From contig JABDJU010000164.1 in assembly GCA_013003325.1 (NCBI GenBank), positions 1 to 13,812 of the forward strand: a stretch of DNA of 13,812 bases, in the 5' to 3' direction. A program made the position numbers and the translations under genes. Under the pieces are notes generated by a model. It made no database searches and was not told the DNA's origin. It saw only the letters and a program-made list of their open reading frames with translations. Positions 1-5,893 of this stretch are shown piece after piece (the stretch's first letter is position 1; every line of letters starts with the position of its first letter). The DNA is from Acidimicrobiales bacterium (GTDB lineage: Bacteria > Actinomycetota > Acidimicrobiia > Acidimicrobiales > SZUA-35).

Positions 1-6
1 ACCTCG

Positions 7-30
7 TTCGGTCATCGGTTGCTTCTCGGG
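7..30 (-). repeat. Left arm of long-range inverted repeat
   Basis: Read on the minus strand, this arm matches 116-139 on the plus strand at 22 of 24 bases, including a perfect 16-base core GCAACCGATGACCGAA. The core contains an ATG (minus strand, bases 15 to 13) preceded at a suitable distance by GAGAAG. The arm could therefore hold the start of a divergent gene running off the left edge (M-T-E-R-G...), or be half of an operator. Only about five codons are visible, so no gene is called. Confidence 0.6.
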
Positions 31-115
31 GATCGGGGAAGGGTACTTCTGCCCCACAACTCCGCCCGTTACCCCTCAAGTGCGCTCAGGGAGACATCCT
101 GACGTACGTCCGGCT

Positions 116-139
116 CCCGAGGGGCAACCGATGACCGAA
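116..139 (+). repeat. Right arm of long-range inverted repeat
   Basis: This is the partner of the arm at 7-30, with a perfect 16-base core at 124-139 and two mismatches at 122-123. Like its partner, it contains an ATG (131-133) with a purine-rich GAGGGG six bases upstream. The shared sequence thus includes both a ribosome-binding-like element and a start codon. That is unusual for a simple protein operator and suggests an inverted duplication of a translation start, or a regulatory site overlapping two divergent starts. Confidence 0.6.
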
Positions 140-154
140 ACTTTCAAAGGGTGA
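131..154 (+). CDS. Possible 7-codon leader ORF before rsmH
   Basis: This short reading frame encodes M-T-E-T-F-K-G and stops with TGA at 152-154, 14 nt before the rsmH start. Its ATG has the best Shine-Dalgarno-like sequence in the leader (GAGGGG, six-base spacing), while rsmH itself has none at a normal distance; the nearest, AAAGGG at 146-151, is 17 nt upstream. Ribosomes might therefore load here and reinitiate at rsmH. It is too short to judge by composition and could equally be chance within the inverted repeat. Confidence 0.2.
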   Translation: MTETFKG

Positions 155-168
155 CGCCGGCATGACCC

Positions 169-1098
169 ATGACGCCCAGTTGGTTCGACCATGCCCCGGT
201 TCTGGTGAGCGAGACGGTCGAGATTCTCTCTGCAGTACCTCGGGGCATAGTCGTCGACGCAACCCTCGGGGGGGCTGGTCACGCCACCGCGCTGCTGGAC
301 GCAGCTCCGCACCTCCGCGTCGTGGGAGTCGACCAGGATCCCGAGGCTCGACGGGCTGCCCAGGAACGGCTGACGCCATACGGTGACCGGGCCGTCGTCC
401 TCGCCGGCCGGTTCGATCGCCTGAACGACCTCCTCGACCGAGCCGGGATCGCCGACATCTCCGGGTTCCTCTTCGACCTGGGCGTGAGCTCACCCCAACT
501 CGACATACCCGAACGCGGGTTCAGCTTCCGCCATGACGGACCGCTCGACATGCGGATGGACCCCGATGCGGCCCTCACCGCCGACACGATCGTGAACCAG
601 TGGTCCGAGCCCAAACTGAGCTCGATCATCCGATCCGGTGGCGACGAACGCTTCGCCGGACGGATTGCCAAGGCGATCGTTGCCGCCCGGCCGATCCGAG
701 GAACAGTCCAGCTGGCCGAGGTCGTCGTGGCGGCCATCCCGGCGGCCACCCGCCGAACCGGCGGCCATCCGGCGAAGCGAACATTCCAGGCATTGCGCAT
801 CGCGGTGAACGACGAGTTGACGATCCTCGAGCCGGCATTGCGGGCCGCGCTGGGGAGGCTCATTCCCAATGGCCGCGGCGTCGTTCTCACCTACCACTCC
901 GGTGAGGATCGGATCGTCAAAGGCGTCTTTCGTGAGCTCACGACCTCCACGACTCCGGTGCATCTGCCGGTGCCGGAGGAAGCCGCGCCGTTTCGTCTCC
1001 TGCGGCCGGCTTCCCGCACCGCGTCGAGCGACGAGCAGGAGCGCAACCCACGATCCCGCAGCGCTCGTTTGCGCGCCATCGAACGGGTTGCGGCATGA
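169..1098 (+). CDS. rsmH: 16S rRNA (cytosine(1402)-N(4))-methyltransferase RsmH (MraW)
   Basis: RsmH uses S-adenosylmethionine to methylate N4 of C1402 in the decoding centre of 16S rRNA, in the cytoplasm. The 309-residue length is normal for the family. The protein opens with the family signature F-D-H-x-P-V-L. The SAM-binding loop DATLGGAGH is at residues 30-38, LGVSSPQLD starts at 104, and then come ERGFSFR..GPLDMRMD and the basic HPAKRTFQALRI segment. The late motif reads HSGEDRIVK (S244, E246, D247) where many homologues have HSLEDRIVK. The C-terminal NPRSRSARLRA is typical. ATG 169 is the only possible start because an in-frame TGA lies at 163-165; ATG 162 is in another frame. It is the first visible gene of the dcw operon and its stop overlaps ftsL by 4 nt (ATGA). 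Confidence 0.97.
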   Translation: MTPSWFDHAPVLVSETVEILSAVPRGIVVDATLGGAGHATALLDAAPHLRVVGVDQDPEARRAAQERLTPYGDRAVVLAGRFDRLNDLLDRAGIADISGFLFDLGVSSPQLDIPERGFSFRHDGPLDMRMDPDAALTADTIVNQWSEPKLSSIIRSGGDERFAGRIAKAIVAARPIRGTVQLAEVVVAAIPAATRRTGGHPAKRTFQALRIAVNDELTILEPALRAALGRLIPNGRGVVLTYHSGEDRIVKGVFRELTTSTTPVHLPVPEEAAPFRLLRPASRTASSDEQERNPRSRSARLRAIERVAA

Positions 1099-1532
1099 GC
1101 GCGGTCAAGCTCCCGGCGCGCCCTTCGGCCAAGAAGTCAGCCGGCGCAAAGGGCCCATCGACAAAGGCCGAGACATCGCCCAAGACATTGGCCAGGACAT
1201 CGGGTGGTGGCCGTCCACCGATCTTCCTGGTCGACGTTGCAGCCCTGCGCAGCCGAACCCGTCGGCGCCGGCTGGTCATCGCGTCGCTGCTGCTCCTGGT
1301 CGGCGCGTTCTTTGGCGCTGCCCTCGTGCAGGCACAGCTGGTCCAGACCCAGGCCGAGGTCGACCGGATCCAGATCGAACTGAACCGACTCGAAAATGAC
1401 CTCGCGCTACTCGATCGACAGGTCGTCGAGGCATCGTCGCCAGAAGTGATCGTCGAACGGGCCCGCCGCTTGGGAATGGTCCGAGCGGTGCGGCCGGTCT
1501 ATCTCGTGGCCACTCGGCCGGTTGCTCCATGA
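1095..1532 (+). CDS. ftsL: Cell division protein FtsL (septum formation initiator-like)
   Basis: FtsL is a bitopic divisome protein that pairs with FtsB-like partners through a periplasmic coiled coil, contacts FtsQ and helps activate FtsW-FtsI. This 145-residue protein has a basic Lys/Ala/Ser/Pro-rich cytoplasmic tail (about residues 1-58). One membrane helix follows (about 59-80, LVIASLLLLVGAFFGAALVQ). A heptad-like segment follows that (about 81-116), and then the family ending PEVIVERARRLGMV..RPVYLVA. Sequence conservation in FtsL is weak, so the call rests on this architecture and on the position between rsmH and ftsI. The tail is milder than those of FtsW and FtsQ in this operon but has the same flavour. 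The start overlaps the rsmH stop (ATGA), and its own stop overlaps ftsI in the same way. Confidence 0.88.
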   Translation: MSAVKLPARPSAKKSAGAKGPSTKAETSPKTLARTSGGGRPPIFLVDVAALRSRTRRRRLVIASLLLLVGAFFGAALVQAQLVQTQAEVDRIQIELNRLENDLALLDRQVVEASSPEVIVERARRLGMVRAVRPVYLVATRPVAP

Positions 1533-3439
1533 GCGCCCGTTCCCGTTCCACGCGATCGCTGTTCGCTGATCATCCGCAGATCTTCGTCGTGCTCGCCACT
1601 TTCTTCGTCATCATGGTGATCTACGCCGCCCAGCTGGTCGACCTGCAGGCGGTTCGGCCCGAGCGGTACCGAGACCTGGCCGAAGACCAAAGCACCGCAA
1701 CCCGGCCGATCGCCGGCTATCGCGGGCGTCTGTTGGACCGGGAGGGGTTTGTGCTCGCTGCCTCCACGCCGACCCAGCAGATCATCGCCGATCCTCAATT
1801 GGTCGAGGATCCCCAGTGGACAGCTTCGCTCCTGGCCCCGCTGTTGGAAACGGAGGCGTCCGATCTCGAAACCAGATTGTTGCCCGCTTCGCCCCGAGAT
1901 CGTTACAACGTTGTCGCAACCACCGCCGACGCCCAGGCCCTCGCTGGCATCCGCGAGTTGGTGGCCGACGAAGAGTCCTCCGGTGCGTTCACCGGCATCG
2001 TCATCCGGCCTCAGGAAGACCGGCTGTATCCCGCCGGTGAGCTGGCCCGTCCCGTCATTGGACGGGTCGACCCCGACGAGCGTGGCCGTTCGGGTCTCGA
2101 ACTTCAATACGACGACATCCTGCGCGGCACGTCTGGGATCGAGAAGTACGAGCGGGGACGGTTCGGTTCGATCAGCGTGGGCGAGAGATCCGTCCAGCCG
2201 GCGGTGCGTGGCTACGACTTGACCCTGACTCTCGACCATCGGATCCAGTTCGGGACCGAGGCGATCCTGCAGGACACGTGTGAGACCCTCGGTGCTCGGA
2301 GCGCGTCGGCGATCGTGAGTGACCCGAGGACCGGCGAAGTCTACGCGATGGCCTCGGTCGAGCGAACCAGTGAGATCACCTGCGGAGTCGCCTCGTACAA
2401 CCGTGCTGCGATCGACACCTTTGAGCCGGGTTCGGTCATGAAGGTCGTCTCGTTCGCCGCCGCCGCCGATTCCCTCGATTACAGGGCCGACGACGAGTTG
2501 ATGGTTCCCGAGTCGGTGTGGGTGTCCGACAAAGAGTTCTTCGACCACCCGGGCCACGAGGACCAGCTGATGACGCTGAGCGATGCCATGGGTCAGTCGA
2601 GCAACGTGGCCACCATCACGCTCGCACAGCAGATGGGCTCCCAGACGTACTACGAGTACGCGACCGCCTTCGGGTTCGGTCAGCTCACCGGGCTCGATCT
2701 CAAGGGTGAATCGCGGGGCCGACTTCGCGCCCCCGCCGAGTGGAAGGGGAGCGATGCCGGCTCGATCGTGATCGGTCAGGGCATGACGGTAAACCTGATG
2801 CAGCTCGCAGGCGCCTTCAATACTGTGGGCAACAACGGACGGTTCACCCCCCTGCGGCTCGTCGTCGATAGCGCGACCCCGGCCGACCAACCTCAGGTGA
2901 TCAGCCCCGAAGCAGCTTCGGAGACCCTGGCGATGCTGACCGCGGTCACCGGCGATGCCGGGACGGGCGCGAAGGCCCGGATCGAGGGCTACTCGGTCGC
3001 CGGCAAGACCGGGACGGCGTGGAAGGTGTTCGACAACGGGAGCGGCAAGCTGACCTACGGCACCGAGAATGACCGTCGCTACCTCACCACCTTCGGCGGC
3101 CTGGTGCCCGCCGAAGCGCCCGAACTCACCGTCGTGCTCGTCGTCGACGAGCCTCGCACAGCGACCAGTGCGACCACCGCCGCCGCCCCGGCCTTCGCCA
3201 AGATCGCCCAGTACGCCTTGCGGGTGCTCAACATCGCTCCCGCCGGGGGTGACGACGACGTCCCGGGATGGCGCGAGACCAGGGCCAGGGTTCGAGGTAC
3301 ACCCGCCATCGCCCAGGATGGACCGAGAGCCAGCGCGACATCCGACGAAGAGGCTCCGGAGGAACCAAGCGAGACCTCGGAGTCCGCCGCCCCGCCGGCA
3401 GAGCTACCGGCCGAGGACACCACGGAGAGCTCCGGATGA
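1529..3439 (+). CDS. ftsI: Septal peptidoglycan transpeptidase, class B PBP (FtsI/PBP3/PbpB)
   Basis: FtsI crosslinks septal peptidoglycan by DD-transpeptidation and works with the glycosyltransferase FtsW. The 636-residue protein has a short cytoplasmic N-terminus and a signal-anchor helix (about 14-37, VVLATFFVIMVIYAAQL). A PBP-dimer/pedestal domain follows, starting around RGRLLDREG. The penicillin-binding domain carries all three catalytic motifs: SVMK (nucleophile S302, K305), SSN (S357-N359) and KTG (K493-G495). No PASTA repeat is visible after the catalytic domain. Instead residues about 573-636 form an acidic, Pro/Ser/Thr/Glu-rich, probably disordered extracytoplasmic tail. The protein has exactly two cysteines, C251 and C285, both outside the membrane just before the active serine, which may form a disulfide. 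It overlaps both ftsL and murE by ATGA. Confidence 0.96.
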   Translation: MSARSRSTRSLFADHPQIFVVLATFFVIMVIYAAQLVDLQAVRPERYRDLAEDQSTATRPIAGYRGRLLDREGFVLAASTPTQQIIADPQLVEDPQWTASLLAPLLETEASDLETRLLPASPRDRYNVVATTADAQALAGIRELVADEESSGAFTGIVIRPQEDRLYPAGELARPVIGRVDPDERGRSGLELQYDDILRGTSGIEKYERGRFGSISVGERSVQPAVRGYDLTLTLDHRIQFGTEAILQDTCETLGARSASAIVSDPRTGEVYAMASVERTSEITCGVASYNRAAIDTFEPGSVMKVVSFAAAADSLDYRADDELMVPESVWVSDKEFFDHPGHEDQLMTLSDAMGQSSNVATITLAQQMGSQTYYEYATAFGFGQLTGLDLKGESRGRLRAPAEWKGSDAGSIVIGQGMTVNLMQLAGAFNTVGNNGRFTPLRLVVDSATPADQPQVISPEAASETLAMLTAVTGDAGTGAKARIEGYSVAGKTGTAWKVFDNGSGKLTYGTENDRRYLTTFGGLVPAEAPELTVVLVVDEPRTATSATTAAAPAFAKIAQYALRVLNIAPAGGDDDVPGWRETRARVRGTPAIAQDGPRASATSDEEAPEEPSETSESAAPPAELPAEDTTESSG

Positions 3440-4842
3440 GCCCGGTTGGTGCGCTTTTGGTCGACGTGGCTGAAGAGGTCGGTGGACGGGTCGTGGGTGG
3501 ATCGACGCTCGTCACCAGCGTCTGCCATGATTCTCGGCAGGTTCGACCTGGCGCACTTTTTGCCTGCGTCCCCGGCGAACGGGTCGACGGGCACGACTTT
3601 GCCACCGCCGCAAACGATCGAGAGGCTGCGGCTCTGCTGGTCGAGCGGCGACTCGACATCGACCTGCCACAGCTGATCGTCAGCGATACCCGGCGCCTCA
3701 TGGGTCCCGCCGCCGCAGCCGTCTACGGCCACCCCGAGCGTGACGTCACGGTGGTCGGGGTGACCGGCACCAATGGCAAGACGACGGTGACTCACATGCT
3801 CGGCTCGATGCTGTCGAGGCTCGGCGAGTCGGTTGAAGTATTGGGAACGCTGTCGGGAGCGCGGACCACGCCCGAAGCCCCGGAACTCTTCGCCAAGCTC
3901 GCTCAGTTGCGCGGGAAGGCCGTGCGCTACTTGGCCATGGAGGTGTCGAGTCACGCGCTTGAGCTGCACAGGGTCAACGGCATGAGGTTCGAGGTCGCCG
4001 CCTTCACGAACCTCTCGCGAGATCACCTCGATTTCCATCCGTCGATGGCTGCCTACTTCGAGGCCAAGGCCAGGCTCTTCGAGGATGATCGGGCCCGTGA
4101 GGCGGTCATCAATGCCGACGATCCCCACGGTCGGCTCCTACTCGATCGAGTTCCCGGCTCCCACCCGTACTCGCTGAATGATGCTGTGGACCTGGCCCTG
4201 GAGGGCCCGATCAGCCGCTTCGAATGGCAGGGACGGCCGGTAACCCTGCAGCTGTCGGGGCGCCACAACGTGTCCAATGCGGTGTGTGCCGCCACCATCC
4301 TGCAAGTGCTCGACTTCGGCGCCGATGATGTCGCCGACGCGCTCGGAGCGATCGACCCTGTGCCCGGCCGCATGGAGTGGATTTCGATCGGCCAGCCGTT
4401 CCGGGTGGTCGTCGACTATTCCCACACCCCCGACAGCCTTCGGGCGGCGCTTGCCGCATGTCGTACCGCAACCGCCGACGGGGCCAAGCTGCATCTGGTC
4501 TTCGGCTGTGGCGGCGATCGTGATCGTGAGAAGCGTCCGCTGATGGGGGCGGTGGCAGCAGCCGACGCCGATCACGTAATCGTGACCTCCGACAATCCCC
4601 GGAGCGAGGATCCACAGGCGATCATCACCCAGATACTCGGTGGCATGCCATCGGGTTCTGCACCCACGGTGGTACCGGACCGGCAGGAGGCGATCGACAC
4701 CGCGATCGCAGCAGCCGATGCCGGTGATGTGGTGCTGATCGCCGGCAAGGGCCACGAGACCACGCAGACGATCGGTGACCAAGTGCTTGAGTTCGATGAT
4801 CGATCGGCGGCGGCGTCGGCGCTGGCGAAGGTCCGGTGGTGA
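3436..4842 (+). CDS. murE: UDP-MurNAc-L-Ala-D-Glu:meso-diaminopimelate ligase MurE
   Basis: MurE is the ATP-dependent cytoplasmic ligase that adds the third stem-peptide residue to UDP-MurNAc-dipeptide. The 468-residue protein has an N-terminal UDP-binding domain with CHDSRQVRPGALF. The ATP loop GTNGKTT follows (K115), then MEVSSHAL, NLSRDHLDFH and a lysine (K211, in AKARLF) that fits the carbamylated metal-bridging lysine of the Mur ligases. The C-terminal domain has DNPR at 386-389, the known mark of meso-DAP specificity as opposed to L-Lys, and GKGHET near the end. ATG 3436 is chosen because it overlaps the ftsI stop (ATGA) and gives a normal N-terminus; the same frame stays open upstream to 3268 but lies within ftsI. 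murF, the usual next gene, is absent; mraY follows after 4 nt. Confidence 0.96.
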   Translation: MSPVGALLVDVAEEVGGRVVGGSTLVTSVCHDSRQVRPGALFACVPGERVDGHDFATAANDREAAALLVERRLDIDLPQLIVSDTRRLMGPAAAAVYGHPERDVTVVGVTGTNGKTTVTHMLGSMLSRLGESVEVLGTLSGARTTPEAPELFAKLAQLRGKAVRYLAMEVSSHALELHRVNGMRFEVAAFTNLSRDHLDFHPSMAAYFEAKARLFEDDRAREAVINADDPHGRLLLDRVPGSHPYSLNDAVDLALEGPISRFEWQGRPVTLQLSGRHNVSNAVCAATILQVLDFGADDVADALGAIDPVPGRMEWISIGQPFRVVVDYSHTPDSLRAALAACRTATADGAKLHLVFGCGGDRDREKRPLMGAVAAADADHVIVTSDNPRSEDPQAIITQILGGMPSGSAPTVVPDRQEAIDTAIAAADAGDVVLIAGKGHETTQTIGDQVLEFDDRSAAASALAKVRW

Positions 4843-4846
4843 GTCG

Positions 4847-5893
4847 ATGATCCGACTTCTGACCGCAGCCGGAATCGCCTTCGCCCTCAGCGCGCTCGGC
4901 ACCCGCCTGCTCATCGATTTGTTGATGAAGCGGCGGATCGGCCAGCCGATCCGCACCGACGGGCCGCAGGGCCACCAGGTCAAAGCCGGAACTCCGACGA
5001 TGGGCGGGTTGGCGATCGTGTTCGGAGCGGTCGCCGGCTACTTCGTGAGCCACCTCCTCATCGGAGGCATCTTCACGCGCTCGGGTCTTCTGGCGATCGC
5101 CGCCATCGCCGGCGCCGGCCTCGTCGGCTTCCTGGACGACTGGATCAAGGTCACCAGCGAGCGCAATCTCGGCTTGACGAGCCGAATGAAGATGCTCGGA
5201 CTGCTGACAGTGGCGTTCGGGTTCGCCATCGCCGTTCAGGTGTGGACCAGCACCCATACCGAGTTGGCCTTCACACGATTCACTTCACTCGATCTCGGCA
5301 CGGTCGGCTGGGTGCTGTGGGCGGTTCTCCTGGTCATCGGCAGCAGCAACGCCGTCAATCTGACCGATGGTCTCGACGGGCTGGCCGCAGGATCGGGGAT
5401 CTTCTCCTTCGCCGCCTACGTGCTGATCGGCTTCTGGATCTTTCGACAGGCTCAAACCCGGCCGATGTTGTACGACGTGCCTCACGCCCTCGACCTCGCC
5501 GTCGTCGGTGTCGCGATGGTCGGAGCGCTGGCCGGGTTCCTCTGGTTCAATGCCGCACCGGCCGAGATCTTCATGGGTGATACCGGATCGTTGGCGATCG
5601 GTACGGGTTTGGCGGCGCTGGCGTTGCTCACGAACACCCACCTTCTGTTGCCGATCATCGGAGGCATCTATGTGGCCGAGACGTTGTCGGTGATGCTGCA
5701 GGTGGTGTACTTCAAGGCCACCGACGGGAAGCGGCTTTTCCGAATGGCCCCCGTGCATCACCACTTCGAGCTGAAAGGATGGGCCGAGACCAAGGTGATC
5801 ATTCGTTTCTGGCTGATCGCCGGAGGGCTCACCACCGTCGCATTGGGACTGTTCTATGCCGACTGGGTGTCGGCGGTGGAGCTGAGCCCATGA
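4847..5893 (+). CDS. mraY: Phospho-N-acetylmuramoyl-pentapeptide-transferase MraY
   Basis: MraY is the polytopic membrane enzyme that moves phospho-MurNAc-pentapeptide from UDP to undecaprenyl phosphate, making lipid I. The 348-residue protein is rich in hydrophobic helices and has the family motifs in order: GTPTMGG in the N-terminal third, the Mg-binding FLDDWIK (D97, D98, K101), NLTDGLDG (N171-G178), MGDTGS (D245) and the cytoplasmic HHHFE (H304-E308). ATG 4847 gives the standard short N-terminus before the first helix, with a GGTGGTGAG ribosome-binding-like stretch just upstream. The same frame is open further upstream inside murE, but that extension is not expected. The gene lies 4 nt after murE and overlaps ftsW by ATGA. 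The usual neighbours murF (before) and murD (after) are both missing. Confidence 0.97.
   Translation: MIRLLTAAGIAFALSALGTRLLIDLLMKRRIGQPIRTDGPQGHQVKAGTPTMGGLAIVFGAVAGYFVSHLLIGGIFTRSGLLAIAAIAGAGLVGFLDDWIKVTSERNLGLTSRMKMLGLLTVAFGFAIAVQVWTSTHTELAFTRFTSLDLGTVGWVLWAVLLVIGSSNAVNLTDGLDGLAAGSGIFSFAAYVLIGFWIFRQAQTRPMLYDVPHALDLAVVGVAMVGALAGFLWFNAAPAEIFMGDTGSLAIGTGLAALALLTNTHLLLPIIGGIYVAETLSVMLQVVYFKATDGKRLFRMAPVHHHFELKGWAETKVIIRFWLIAGGLTTVALGLFYADWVSAVELSP

Larger units (their letters stand above)
1..168. other. Leader region upstream of rsmH, no recognised gene
   Basis: This stretch holds no convincing gene. It contains a 24-bp imperfect inverted repeat whose arms lie about 85 nt apart, a perfect 10-bp palindrome GACGTACGTC at 101-110, and a G-rich tandem TCGGGGA TCGGGGA at 26-39. 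mraZ, which often precedes rsmH, is not present between the left edge and rsmH. The operon promoter may lie here, but I could not pick a convincing -35/-10 pair. The left edge cuts off whatever lies upstream. Confidence 0.6.

Noticed and set aside
1..168. mraZ and MraZ-binding boxes upstream of rsmH
   Set aside because: No MraZ coding sequence fits. The G-rich tandem TCGGGGA does not show the spaced TGGGN repeats expected of MraZ boxes.
162..386. Alternative start ATG 162 for the first gene
   Set aside because: It is in a different frame from RsmH and encodes no family motif; an in-frame stop before ATG 169 rules out extension of rsmH.
1499..2890. A 463-residue open frame on the minus strand across ftsI
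   Set aside because: It is the antisense shadow of a clear ftsI gene in GC-rich DNA. Its translation is rich in His, Gly and Arg with no recognisable domain.
3268..3435. N-terminal extension of murE back into ftsI
   Set aside because: The extension overlaps the ftsI tail and has no MurE-like sequence. ATG 3436 forms the same ATGA coupling used by the neighbouring genes.
3079..4128. A 349-residue minus-strand open frame across the ftsI-murE junction
   Set aside because: It spans two firmly identified genes antisense and shows no family motif. Long antisense frames are expected at this GC content.
5779..5889. N-terminal extension of ftsW back into mraY
   Set aside because: It would overlap the conserved C-terminal membrane segment of mraY. 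ATG 5890 gives the usual ATGA overlap.
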